Positions 23,869-31,452 of a stretch of 31,452 bases of DNA are shown piece after piece. Below the pieces are notes generated by a model. It saw only the letters and a list, made by a program, of their open reading frames with translations, was not told where the DNA came from and did not search any database. The stretch comes from Bacteroidales bacterium. GTDB lineage: Bacteria > Bacteroidota > Bacteroidia > Bacteroidales > Bacteroidaceae. Location of the stretch: NCBI GenBank assembly GCA_004555055.1, contig SFJN01000005.1, forward strand, positions 1-31,452. Reading direction: 5' to 3'. Within the stretch, counting starts at the first letter, position 1. Each line of letters starts with the position of its first letter. The position numbers and the translations under genes were made by a program.

Positions 23869-25344
23869 ATGGCATCGTTAAAATCCCTGGCCAAGGACAC
23901 TGCCATCTACGGATTGAGCAGCATCGTAGGCCGCTTCCTCAACTACCTTCTTGTACCGCTCTACACTGCGAGGATTTCTGCAGCAAGCGGAGGTTATGGC
24001 GTAGTCACCGAAATCTACAGCTATACGGCTCTATTCTTCGTCATCCTCACCTTCGGCATGGAGACTTCGCTCTTCAGGTTCATCAACCGTTCCGACGAGG
24101 ACAATCCCCAGCGCGTATACACCACCGCCCTCTTTGCCGTAGGGACCGTCGCATTGTGCTTCCTTACCATCGTGGGGCTGGCACTGCCGTCCATCAGCGG
24201 GGCCATGGGCTATGCCACACATCCCGAATATGTGATGACCATGGCATGCGTGGTGGCACTCGATGCCTTCCAGGCCATCCCATTCGGATATCTCCGGTAT
24301 CAGAAACGGCCGATACGCTTTGCATTGCTGAAAACGGGATTCATCGTCCTCAACATCGCACTGAACCTCATCTTCTTCCTCATCCTGCCGGACATGATAC
24401 CCGGATGGACGACCACCGTGGGACACATCTTCTATATCAACCTCTTCTGCACGGGAATCATCACGCTGGGATTCTGGCGCGAAATCTTCGGTCTGCCCTG
24501 GCAGATTGACTTCGCCCTGCTCCGCCGCATGCTCTCCTATGCATGGCCCATCCTGATACTCGGCATTGCCGGCATCCTCAACCAGACGGCCGACAAGATT
24601 ATCTTCAAGCACGTCATGCCCGGCAAGGAGGGCGAGGTACAGCTGGGAATCTATGGCGCAGGGGTGAAGATTGCCATGATTATGGCCATGATCACCCAGG
24701 CTTTCCGCTATGCCTACGAACCTTTCGTCTTCGCCAGCAACCGCAGCGACGACGAGGCCGACAAGCGGCACACCTATGCCGATGCCATGAAGTTCTTCGT
24801 CATCTTCACCCTCCTGGCATTCCTCTGTGTCGTCGGATACATGGATATCCTCAAGCACCTCATCGGCAGCGACTACTGGCCTTCGCTGAAGGCGGTACCC
24901 ATCGTCATGGTGGCAGAAATCCTGATGGGCATCTATTTCAACCTCTCCTTCTGGTACAAGCTCACCGACCGCACCATTTGGGGGGCATGGTTCTCCGGGG
25001 CCGGATGCATCATCCTCATCGCCACAAACATCATCTTTATCCCTCAATACGGCTTTATGGCCTGTGCATGGGGCGGGGTGGCAGGCTACGGCACGGCAAC
25101 GTTGCTCAGTTACTTCGTCGGACAGCACTACTACCCCATCGACTACCCTCTGCGGCGGATTGGTGGATATGCCCTCCTCACCGCGGGTCTCTATGCTGTC
25201 ATGACCTGCACAGCGGGCATCATTCCCTCGGCGTTCCTGAGGATATGCCTCAACACGCTCCTTATTCTCACCTTCACGGCAGCGGTGATACGCTATGATT
25301 TCCCCTTACGCCAGCTGCCCGTCATCGGACGTTTCTTCCGCTGA
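23869..25344 (+). CDS. Wzx-like polysaccharide/oligosaccharide flippase
   Basis: 491 residues from ATG 23869 (MASLKSLAKDTAIYGLSSIVGRFLNYLLVPLYT). The frame is open from 23800, but that segment is the tRNA terminator, so the later start is chosen. The protein has 12-14 membrane helices of the MATE/MOP exporter type, opening with the characteristic amphipathic helix then GRFLNYLLVPLYTARISAASGGYGVVTEIYS. Wzx proteins turn lipid-linked glycans across the inner membrane for O-antigen or capsule assembly. There are basic and acidic loops (NRSDDEADKRHTYADAMK) between helices. It heads a rightward run with an M16 peptidase, a GT90 transferase and a NUDIX hydrolase. No promoter is evident in the 27 bp after the tRNA terminator. 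Confidence 0.9.
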   Translation: MASLKSLAKDTAIYGLSSIVGRFLNYLLVPLYTARISAASGGYGVVTEIYSYTALFFVILTFGMETSLFRFINRSDEDNPQRVYTTALFAVGTVALCFLTIVGLALPSISGAMGYATHPEYVMTMACVVALDAFQAIPFGYLRYQKRPIRFALLKTGFIVLNIALNLIFFLILPDMIPGWTTTVGHIFYINLFCTGIITLGFWREIFGLPWQIDFALLRRMLSYAWPILILGIAGILNQTADKIIFKHVMPGKEGEVQLGIYGAGVKIAMIMAMITQAFRYAYEPFVFASNRSDDEADKRHTYADAMKFFVIFTLLAFLCVVGYMDILKHLIGSDYWPSLKAVPIVMVAEILMGIYFNLSFWYKLTDRTIWGAWFSGAGCIILIATNIIFIPQYGFMACAWGGVAGYGTATLLSYFVGQHYYPIDYPLRRIGGYALLTAGLYAVMTCTAGIIPSAFLRICLNTLLILTFTAAVIRYDFPLRQLPVIGRFFR

Positions 25345-25400
25345 AACGACATTGCCTCCATTCTTCACCTCACAACCTTTTCCGAATTCCATTTTCTGAA

Positions 25401-26624
25401 ATGCCCACCCTTACTCTGCAAAACGGCCTGCGCGTCATCTTCGAACCCCGACAGACCGACGTGGTCTACTGCGGCTACGTCGTCAAGGCCGGTACCCGCA
25501 ACGAAGAGCCTGCCGACTCCGGCATGGCTCATTTTATCGAACACATGGGATTCAAAGGCACCGAACGCCGGAGAAGTTTCCACATCAACAACAGCCTGGA
25601 ACGCCTCGGAGGCGACCTCAACGCCTTCACCAACAAGCAGGAAACGGTATATTATGCCACCATCCTCCGCGATTTCTTCCCCAATGCTGTGGACATTCTT
25701 TCCGACCTGGTGTTCCACAGTGTCTATGCCCAGGCGGAAATCAACAAGGAAGTGGAGGTTATCTGCGATGAAATAGAGAGTTATCAGGATTCCCCCTCGG
25801 AACTGATATTCGACGATTTCGAGGCCATGCTTTTCGAAGGCAGCCCCCTCGGGCGCGACATTCTGGGACGCAGCGAACGCCTGCGCGAATACACCACGTC
25901 CGATGCACTGCACTTTGTACGCCGATGGTACCGCCCGGACAACATGGTATTCTATGTCACCGGAAACCTGCGGTGGGAACGCATCGTCGACCTCCTCGAA
26001 CGCCACACCCCGAAAGCCGGAGAGATTCCTCCCCTCGCAGACCGCATACTCCAACCGTCTCCCCTACCCTCAATGGGACAGCGCAAGACGGTGGACCGTC
26101 ATACACACCAGGCACATGTGGTTATGGGGGCACCTACATTCGGTGGAGGGAATCCGCAACGCTATGCCCTCGCACTTCTCAACAACATGCTCGGCGGACC
26201 GGCCATGAACTCGCGGCTGAACATGTCGCTGCGCGAGCACGCCGGACTGGTATACAGCGTCGATTCCTACCTGACAACCTATATCGACACCGGATTCTGG
26301 TGTGTCTATTTCGGTTGCGACGGGCACGATGTAGAACGCTGCCTGAAACTGGCGGGAAAGGAACTGCAGCGGCTCATCGACACGCCCCTCACCCCGCGCC
26401 GTCTTGCCGCAGCGCAGACACAGCTCATCGGACAGCTCCGCATTGCCGACGCCAATGCCGAAGGCTATGCACTGGCCATGGGAAAGGAATACGCCCATTA
26501 CGGCACCATACGCGACACCGACGCCATCGTCGAAGCCATCCGCAGCGTCACGGCGGAAGACCTTCACAAGCTGGCGACGGAAATTTATGCCAAGGACCGC
26601 ATCTCGACACTCATCTACGCTTAG
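25401..26624 (+). CDS. M16 family zinc metallopeptidase
   Basis: 407 residues, single-length M16B type (processing-peptidase-like). The inverted zinc motif is H44-F-I-E47-H48 in MAHFIEHMGFKGT, with E124 (CDEIESYQD) 76 residues on as the likely third ligand. LGGDLNAFTNKQETVYYATI follows as in the family, and the C-terminal half contains GGPAMNSRLNMSLREHAGLVYSVDSYL with the conserved Arg/Tyr substrate loop. No signal peptide is seen, so it is probably cytoplasmic, degrading peptides or released signal sequences. It lies 56 bp after the flippase and is followed by GT90 after 37 bp, without promoters between. Confidence 0.94.
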   Translation: MPTLTLQNGLRVIFEPRQTDVVYCGYVVKAGTRNEEPADSGMAHFIEHMGFKGTERRRSFHINNSLERLGGDLNAFTNKQETVYYATILRDFFPNAVDILSDLVFHSVYAQAEINKEVEVICDEIESYQDSPSELIFDDFEAMLFEGSPLGRDILGRSERLREYTTSDALHFVRRWYRPDNMVFYVTGNLRWERIVDLLERHTPKAGEIPPLADRILQPSPLPSMGQRKTVDRHTHQAHVVMGAPTFGGGNPQRYALALLNNMLGGPAMNSRLNMSLREHAGLVYSVDSYLTTYIDTGFWCVYFGCDGHDVERCLKLAGKELQRLIDTPLTPRRLAAAQTQLIGQLRIADANAEGYALAMGKEYAHYGTIRDTDAIVEAIRSVTAEDLHKLATEIYAKDRISTLIYA

Positions 26625-26661
26625 CGATTACTACAAGAGAACAATTCATACAACACATCTC

Positions 26662-27672
26662 ATGAGAGAAAATTTTCTGTACAAGATCAATAGCGGCAAG
26701 CCCAACAAGATGAAGTTCTTTGTCCTGGGCTATCTAAAAAGTATGGTTCCGAGCATTTTCTTCCAAAAAAGGCTCAACCATGTCCTTGAAAAGGCACGGA
26801 AACGCGACGACTACGAGTACATTCTGAAAAGAGTAGACTATTACATCAAGCTTAATGCTCCTTTTGCTCTCTCCGAGAAGGATGAAATCAGACGTGGACC
26901 AGCATGGATTCATTACCGGGGTCCGTTCTCCAAGTTCACACCCAAGATGTTCCATTCTGCTTATTACCTCGACCAGTTGGACGTCACACGCTGGTTTCCG
27001 CAACACTTGCGTTGGGACTTTTGTCCAGGTGACGTGTATTTTACCCCCCCCTGTCCGTGTATCGTAAAAAGTCGGTTGCTCACTGAAGACAACTCAAACT
27101 CGGTGATACTGAAACTTGACAAGCTGCGCCATTTCTTATTTGTTCACGACCGAAAATCATTCCGCGAAAAGCAGGACAAAGTCATCTTCCGAGGCAAAAT
27201 CCGCTCCAGCCGCGTCCGAACGGCCTTTCTCAAGAAATTCATCAATCACCCCATGTTTGACTGCGGAGTGGTGGAATCGCGTGAGGATGTCCCGAAAGAA
27301 TGGGAACGACCGAAACGAACCATCAGGGAACATTTGGACTACAAGTTCATCATGGCACTGGAAGGAAACGATGTGGCTTCCAACCTCAAATGGGTTATGT
27401 CCTCCAATTGTCTGGCCGTAATGACTCGTCCAACCTGTGAAACATGGTTCATGGAAGGCTCATTGATAGCCGGTTATCACTATGTGGAAGTAAAAGAGGA
27501 TTTCTCCGACCTTGAAGAAAAAATCAGATATTATACCGAACATATACAGGAAGCCGAAGACATTATCGCTCATGCCCACGAGTACGTAAGCCAGTTTATG
27601 GACAAAGAGCGAGAAGAGATTATACAGCTTTTGGTTTTACAGAAATATCTACGGCTTTCCGGACAATACTGA
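26662..27672 (+). CDS. GT90 (CAP10-type) glycosyltransferase
   Basis: 336 residues from ATG 26662; the frame is open from 26404 but that part overlaps the M16 gene. Recognisable GT90/CAP10 features are the basic FRGKIRSSRVR (176-186), the block DYKFIMALEGNDVASNLKWVM with GND at 235-237, and ETWFMEGSLIAGYHYVEVKEDFSDLEEKI, the usual donor-binding end of the family. Bacterial GT90 proteins modify LPS or capsule with xylose, glucose or similar sugars, so with the flippase it suggests a surface-glycan role. Its base composition is visibly more AT-rich (TTA, CTT and AAA codons frequent) than flanking genes, hinting at acquisition. Confidence 0.85.
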   Translation: MRENFLYKINSGKPNKMKFFVLGYLKSMVPSIFFQKRLNHVLEKARKRDDYEYILKRVDYYIKLNAPFALSEKDEIRRGPAWIHYRGPFSKFTPKMFHSAYYLDQLDVTRWFPQHLRWDFCPGDVYFTPPCPCIVKSRLLTEDNSNSVILKLDKLRHFLFVHDRKSFREKQDKVIFRGKIRSSRVRTAFLKKFINHPMFDCGVVESREDVPKEWERPKRTIREHLDYKFIMALEGNDVASNLKWVMSSNCLAVMTRPTCETWFMEGSLIAGYHYVEVKEDFSDLEEKIRYYTEHIQEAEDIIAHAHEYVSQFMDKEREEIIQLLVLQKYLRLSGQY

Positions 27673-27722
27673 ACCCACCGCCAAACGTCAGGCAACACCG
27701 CCATCCCCAACCCTTATTCCTC

Positions 27723-28259
27723 ATGACCCACCCCCTCTCCATCTTCCGCTTCTGCCCGGTCTGCGGTGCTCCGGAATTCCACATCCACGATGCCCGGTCG
27801 AAGCGTTGTGCCCGCTGCGGATTCACCTATTATCTCAACGCTTCCGCTGCCACGGTGGCGGTCATCCGCGATGCCGAAGGTCGGTTGTTGGCGGTGCGCC
27901 GTGCCAAGGATCCCGCACGTGGCACCCTCGACCTTCCGGGAGGTTTTGTCGACCCCGGTGAAGGCATTGCCGAGGGCTGCCTGCGCGAGGTCCGCGAGGA
28001 GGTCGGATTGGAGGGGCGCATCGCACGCTTCCTCTTCTCGCTCCCTAACGATTACCTCTTCAGCGGATTCCATGTCCCCACCGCCGACAGTTTCTTTGAA
28101 GTCACGGTGGAGCACCCCGAAACAGCCTGTGCCGCAGATGATGCAGGGGAGATACTATGGCTCGCACCGCACGAAATCCGTCCCGAAGACTTCGGGCTGG
28201 ATAGCATTCGCAAGGGGATAAGCCTGCTTTTAAGCGATTATTTGGCAGAAAACCACTGA
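27723..28259 (+). CDS. NUDIX hydrolase with N-terminal zinc ribbon
   Basis: 178 residues, ATG 27723. A zinc ribbon (C11-x2-C14 and C29-x2-C32, in FCPVCGAP and KRCARCGFTYY) precedes a complete Nudix box: G74-x5-E80-x7-R88-E89-V-R-E-E-V-G, in GGFVDPGEG..LREVREEVGLE. This domain order is that of NudC-like and related enzymes that cleave NADH, NAD-capped RNA or ADP-sugars, but the protein is shorter than NudC and lacks its SQPWPFPxS signature. Substrate therefore remains open. 50 bp after GT90, same strand; the last gene before pnp, which has its own -7 element. Confidence 0.92.
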   Translation: MTHPLSIFRFCPVCGAPEFHIHDARSKRCARCGFTYYLNASAATVAVIRDAEGRLLAVRRAKDPARGTLDLPGGFVDPGEGIAEGCLREVREEVGLEGRIARFLFSLPNDYLFSGFHVPTADSFFEVTVEHPETACAADDAGEILWLAPHEIRPEDFGLDSIRKGISLLLSDYLAENH

Positions 28260-28277
28260 TATACAGAAGTTTTTTTC

Positions 28278-28285
28278 TATATTTG
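28278..28285 (+). promoter_or_regulatory. Candidate -7 element for pnp
   Basis: TATATTTG fits TAnnTTTG, 112 bp before ATG 28398. No TTTG occurs at the proper distance upstream. A small GCGG-TTTTAG-CCGC hairpin follows at once. Confidence 0.45.
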
Positions 28286-28397
28286 CGCGGTTTTAGCCGC
28301 TTTGTCAACATGCCCTTTACGGCATGATGACGCACATTCACCCCGGAAGAATCCCCTTTCTGCCAACAAATACACTTTTATAAATTATATTTTTTCG

Positions 28398-30635
28398 ATG
28401 AACGTTATCACAAAGACTGTCTCGCTGCCTGATGGGCGTACCATCAGCATTGAGACTGGAAAACTGGCAAAGCAGGCCGACGGAGCGGTGATGCTCCGCA
28501 TGAACAACACGATGCTGCTTGCCACCGTCTGCGGTGCCAAAGACGCTGCCCCCGGCACCGACTTCATGCCCCTTCAATGCGACTACAAAGAGAAGTACTC
28601 TGCCGCCGGACGCTTCCCCGGAGGTTTCACCAAGCGCGAAGGTCGCGCCGGTGACTACGAAATCCTTACCTCCCGACTCGTTGACCGCGCCCTCCGCCCC
28701 CTCTTCCCCAGCGATTATCACGCCGAGGTTTATGTCAACATCATCCTCTTCAGTGCCGACGGTGTGGACATGCCCGATGCCCTTGCAGGTTTTGCCGCAT
28801 CGGCAGCACTTGCATGCTCCGACATCCCCTTCGAAGCTCCCATCTCTGAAGTACGCGTAGCACGCATCAACGGCGAATACGTCATCGACCCCACCTTCGC
28901 ACAGCTCGAACAGGCCGACATGGACCTCATGGTCGCTGCCACCGAAGAAAACATCATGATGGTGGAAGGCGAAATGAAGGAAGTGCCCGAAAGCGCACTC
29001 CTCGAAGCCCTCAAGGCTGCCCACGAGGCCATCAAGCCCATGTGCCGCCTCCAGGTTGAACTCGCCAAGGAACTCGGCACCGACGTGAAGCGCGAATACT
29101 GCCACGAGGTGAACGACGAGGAGCTCCGCGCTGCCGTTCGCGAAGCCTGCTACCAGCCGGCCTACGACGTCACTCGCCAGGGTCTGGAAAAGCACGCACG
29201 CTTCGACGCTTTCGAGGCCATCCGCGAAAACTTCAAGGAGCAGTACGCCGCCAGCCACACCGAACTCACACCCGAGGAACTGGAAGAGAAGAATACGCTC
29301 ATCGACCGTTACTACCACGACGTCGAGAAGGACGCCATGCGCCGCTGCATCCTCGACGAAGGAATCCGCCTTGACGGACGCCACACCACCGACATCCGCC
29401 CCATCTGGTGCGAAGTCAGCCCCCTGCCCATGCCTCACGGTTCGGCCATCTTCACACGCGGTGAGACACAGAGCCTCTCCACCACCACTCTCGGCACCAA
29501 ACTCGATGAGAAGATGGTGGACGACGTGCTCGACAAGAGCTACATGAAGTTCCTCCTCCACTACAACTTCCCCCCCTTCTCCACCGGCGAAGCCAAGGCC
29601 CAGCGCGGCGTCGGACGTCGCGAAATCGGACACGGACACCTTGCATGGCGCGGTCTGAAGGGACAGATTCCTGCCGACTTCCCCTACACCGTTCGTGTGG
29701 TAAGCGACATCCTCGAGAGCAACGGTTCCAGTTCCATGGCTACCGTCTGCGCAGGCTGCCTCTCACTCATGGACGCCGGTGTGCCCCTCAAGGCTCCCGT
29801 CAGCGGTATCGCAATGGGACTTATCAAGAATCCCGGTGAGGACAAGTATGCCGTCCTCTCCGACATCCTCGGCGATGAGGACCACCTCGGAGATATGGAC
29901 TTCAAGACCACCGGTACACTCAAGGGTCTCACCGCCACACAGATGGACATCAAGTGTGACGGTCTTTCCTACGAAATCCTCGAGAAGGCTCTTATGCAGG
30001 CCAAGGCCGGACGTGAGCACATCCTCGGCGAAATGATGAAGACCCTCGACGCTCCCCGTGCCGATTTCAAGCCCCAGGTTCCCCGCATCGTGGCATTCGA
30101 GATTCCCAAGGAATTCATCGGTGCTGTCATCGGTCCTGGCGGAAAGATTATCCAGGGCATGCAGGAAGACACCGGTGCCACCATCACCATCGACGAAGAA
30201 GACGGTGTGGGCAAGGTGCAGGTATCGGCTCCCAACAAGGAGAGCATCGATGCCGCTGTAGCAAAGATCCGTGCCATCGTCGCCATTCCCGAAGTGGGCG
30301 AAGTGTACGATGCCAAAATCGTCAGCATCATGCCCTACGGATGCTTCGTGGAATTCATGCCTGGCAAGGAAGGACTCCTCCACATTTCCGAAATGGCATG
30401 GAACCGTCTGGAGACAGTTGAAGAGACCGGTCTCAAGGAAGGTGACACCATTCAGGTGAAACTCCTTGAAATCGACGAGAAGACCGGCAAGTTCCGTCTC
30501 TCACACCGCGTACTCGAAGAGAAGCCCGAGGGTTGGGAAGAGCGTCCCCGCCGTCCCCGCCGCGAGGGAGAACCCGGACGCCGCCCACGTCGTGAGGGAG
30601 ATGGCCGTCGCCCCCGCCACGAAGGCGAAGCATAA
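28398..30635 (+). CDS. pnp: Polyribonucleotide nucleotidyltransferase (PNPase)
   Basis: 745 residues from ATG 28398 (MNVITKTVSLPDGRTISIETGKLAKQADG); the in-frame start at 28302 is rejected. PNPase degrades RNA 3' to 5' by phosphorolysis. In order: first RNase PH-like domain (KYSAAGRFPGGFTKREGR, SRLVDRALRPLF), helical linker, second catalytic domain (IRPIWCEVSPLPMPHGSAIFTRGETQSL, FPPFSTGEAKAQRGVGRREIGHGHLAWRGL, ISGIAMG-type motif as VSGIAMGLI), KH domain from about 563 (IPKEFIGAVIGPGGKIIQ), S1 domain from about 632 (GEVYDAKIVSIMPYGCFVEF). The protein ends in an Arg/Pro-rich tail (RPRRPRREGEPGRR) that may add RNA affinity. Monocistronic, with a terminator 56 bp after the stop. Confidence 0.98.
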   Translation: MNVITKTVSLPDGRTISIETGKLAKQADGAVMLRMNNTMLLATVCGAKDAAPGTDFMPLQCDYKEKYSAAGRFPGGFTKREGRAGDYEILTSRLVDRALRPLFPSDYHAEVYVNIILFSADGVDMPDALAGFAASAALACSDIPFEAPISEVRVARINGEYVIDPTFAQLEQADMDLMVAATEENIMMVEGEMKEVPESALLEALKAAHEAIKPMCRLQVELAKELGTDVKREYCHEVNDEELRAAVREACYQPAYDVTRQGLEKHARFDAFEAIRENFKEQYAASHTELTPEELEEKNTLIDRYYHDVEKDAMRRCILDEGIRLDGRHTTDIRPIWCEVSPLPMPHGSAIFTRGETQSLSTTTLGTKLDEKMVDDVLDKSYMKFLLHYNFPPFSTGEAKAQRGVGRREIGHGHLAWRGLKGQIPADFPYTVRVVSDILESNGSSSMATVCAGCLSLMDAGVPLKAPVSGIAMGLIKNPGEDKYAVLSDILGDEDHLGDMDFKTTGTLKGLTATQMDIKCDGLSYEILEKALMQAKAGREHILGEMMKTLDAPRADFKPQVPRIVAFEIPKEFIGAVIGPGGKIIQGMQEDTGATITIDEEDGVGKVQVSAPNKESIDAAVAKIRAIVAIPEVGEVYDAKIVSIMPYGCFVEFMPGKEGLLHISEMAWNRLETVEETGLKEGDTIQVKLLEIDEKTGKFRLSHRVLEEKPEGWEERPRRPRREGEPGRRPRREGDGRRPRHEGEA

Positions 30636-30690
30636 ACCCGTCATCTACGGCAAACGCTGAATCTACATCGGCAGGCCGTCCGTCATACAT

Positions 30691-30728
30691 CCCCGCAACC
30701 TTCCATCACAGAGGGTTGCGGGGATTTT
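30691..30728 (+). terminator. Intrinsic terminator of pnp
   Basis: CCCCGCAACCTTC (30691-30703) pairs with GAGGGTTGCGGGG (30711-30723) over 13 positions with one G-U pair, a 7-nt loop, and ATTTT after the stem. Confidence 0.88.
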
Positions 30729-30776
30729 CCTGTCATAACGGAACTGCATGAACATATAATATATAAGGAGCCGGCC

Positions 30777-30815
30777 GAATCCGTCGAGACTGCAAAATCA
30801 GTCTAATCCGGATTC
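30777..30815. repeat. Two-stem hairpin
   Basis: Outer stem GAATCCG (30777-30783) with CGGATTC (30809-30815); inner stem AGACTG (30787-30792) with CAGTCT (30799-30804), loop CAAAAT. No T-run follows. Unknown role; it lies 37 bp before the 22-bp array. Confidence 0.55.
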
Positions 30816-30852
30816 AACAATTTCTCCTCAACTGTCCTTTTCCGGAAATCAG

Positions 30853-30940
30853 AAACATCGGACTTCTTTGGGCAAAAGTACGGATGTTTTGCATCGAAAG
30901 TACGGATGTTTGTCTCAAAGAAGTCCGATGTTTTGTATCT
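30853..30940 (+). repeat. Four-unit 22-bp array, copy B
   Basis: Units begin at 30853, 30875, 30897 and 30919, exactly 22 bp apart: AAACATCGGACTTCT, AAAGTACGGATGTTT, AAAGTACGGATGTTT, AGAAGTCCGATGTTT, each with a variable tail. The first unit is the reverse complement of the last, giving a perfect 18-bp inverted repeat (AAACATCGGACTTCTTTG at 30853-30870 and its complement at 30916-30933). CGGACTTCT (30859-30867) and AGAAGTCCG (30919-30927) have starts 60 bp apart, the same as in the array at 11825-11912. Unrecognised element. Confidence 0.88.
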
Positions 30941-31044
30941 TCTACAACACGTTTTAATTGTTAATTATGTGTGAAGTAAATCTGTATCATGTCATTCCGA
31001 CATGCACTCTTTCTCTCCTCCTAAAAAAAAGTTTTTGAAAAAAA

Positions 31045-31148
31045 CCTACATTTCCTACACCCGAAACCCAAACCTTCTGTATTCCCTTGCTATTTCGGGT
31101 GAAGGATAGGGTGTAGGAGGGGATGTAGGATACGCAAAATGGTGTAGG
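31045..31148. repeat. TGTAGG repeat cluster in two opposed groups
   Basis: Five copies of TGTAGG: two on the minus strand (31045-31050, 31054-31059) and three on the plus strand (31112-31117, 31124-31129, 31143-31148). The two groups face each other, so CCTACAT..CCTACACCC pairs with GGGTGTAGG..ATGTAGG. An internal CCCGAAA (31061-31067) matches TTTCGGG (31093-31099). It resembles an iteron or operator cluster of a mobile element; identity unknown. Confidence 0.65.
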
Positions 31149-31356
31149 ATTCCAGCCGTTTCAAAGAACAACGCCATGCTTTCCATAATGTACAGCCTCG
31201 GCACTACACCGCAAACGCCCCAAAATGGGTGAAGCCTTGAAGGGAAGGCACAATGTGATAGCTAACAGGTGTTTGGCATATCACGTACCTCGTGAGCCAC
31301 AAATCCTATCCCTTTAGGGGCCCTTAGTGGAAGACTTTCAATTCTACTAATCCGCA

Positions 31357-31452
31357 CTATACCGCCATTTCGTAAACTCCCCCTACTACGTGCATTATCG
31401 TTGGCAGTTCTTTCGTATTCAATGCCTCATAAGCATTGGTGTTGACTCCTCC
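31357..31452 (-). CDS. C-terminal fragment of an unidentified protein
   Basis: The frame is open on the minus strand from the window edge to a TAG at 31359-31357, giving 31 residues: GGVNTNAYEALNTKELPT, then IMHVVGGVYEMAV. The other two minus frames hit stops within about 35 bases, and the residue mix looks protein-like, so I take it as the end of a real gene entering from the right. The plus strand is also open here but has no start. I do not recognise the family. Its position past the TGTAGG cluster suggests an accessory or mobile region begins here. Confidence 0.4.
   Translation of the reverse strand, partial: GGVNTNAYEALNTKELPTIMHVVGGVYEMAV

Larger units (their letters stand above)
30636..31356. 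other. Gene-free 0.7-kb stretch after pnp
   Basis: No protein-like frame. It holds, in order: the pnp terminator (30691-30728), a two-stem hairpin (30777-30815), a 22-bp four-unit array (30853-30940), poly-A/T tracts, a TGTAGG cluster (31045-31148), and several short hairpins from 31190 to 31325, such as CCCTTTAGGGG near 31310. The base composition drops noticeably below that of the coding regions. Confidence 0.6.

Overview
The window looks like chromosomal DNA of a fairly GC-rich member of the Bacteroidota, order Bacteroidales, most likely close to Prevotellaceae. Three things point there. First, the gene content: the GH92 and GH18 glycosidases, a C-terminal type IX secretion (T9SS)-type tail, a DUF3109 protein, and the topA-aroK-speA neighbourhood. 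Second, promoters of the Bacteroidota type: four match TTTG-N19-TAnnTTTG or TTTG-N20-TAnnTTTG exactly upstream of stable RNAs or core genes, and a fifth precedes a small hypothetical gene. Third, Shine-Dalgarno sequences are mostly absent. No species call is possible from the sequence alone.

Layout. 1-317: 3'-truncated radical SAM gene entering from the left. 486-926 (-): small YbjN-like protein with its own promoter. 1109-3965 (-): a three-gene unit (HD phosphohydrolase, GT2-like glycosyltransferase, and a GT2 fused to a Kdo/WaaP-type LPS kinase), probably for lipopolysaccharide or another surface glycan. 4209-8427 (+): GH92 lipoprotein alpha-mannosidase, then an LtaS-like membrane phosphotransferase/sulfatase-fold enzyme, separated by a strong hairpin. 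8667-8930 (-): orphan T9SS-like C-terminal tail. 9014-11161 (-): ClpB without its N-terminal domain, with a clear terminator. 11162-12178: about 1 kb without a credible gene, holding a four-unit 22-bp repeat array. 12179-12907 (-): recO. 13295-15627 (+): tRNA-Glu, rpsT, ruvB, ybeY. 15903-23535 (+): long co-directional run topA-aroK-speA-ung-GH18-DUF3109. 23698-28259 (+): tRNA-Gln, then a Wzx-like flippase, M16 peptidase, GT90 transferase and NUDIX hydrolase. 28398-30635 (+): pnp. 30636-31356: gene-free, with a second four-unit 22-bp array and a cluster of TGTAGG repeats. 31357-31452 (-): the C-terminus of a gene entering from the right.

How the genes fit together. Most of the window is housekeeping: DNA topology and repair (topA, ung, ruvB, recO), RNA turnover and ribosomes (pnp, ybeY, rpsT, two tRNAs), proteostasis (clpB), shikimate and polyamine synthesis (aroK, speA). 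Interleaved are envelope-glycan genes (two GT2s, an LPS-kinase domain, GT90, flippase, LtaS-like enzyme) and host- or diet-glycan degrading enzymes (GH92 and GH18, which together suggest N-glycan use).

The least explained signal is a pair of 88-bp arrays at 11825-11912 and 30853-30940. Each consists of four units in exact 22-bp register. Each carries the same inverted ends (CGGACTTCT and AGAAGTCCG, whose starts are exactly 60 bp apart). They lie 19 kb apart in two of the largest gene-free stretches of the window. I do not recognise them as a described element.
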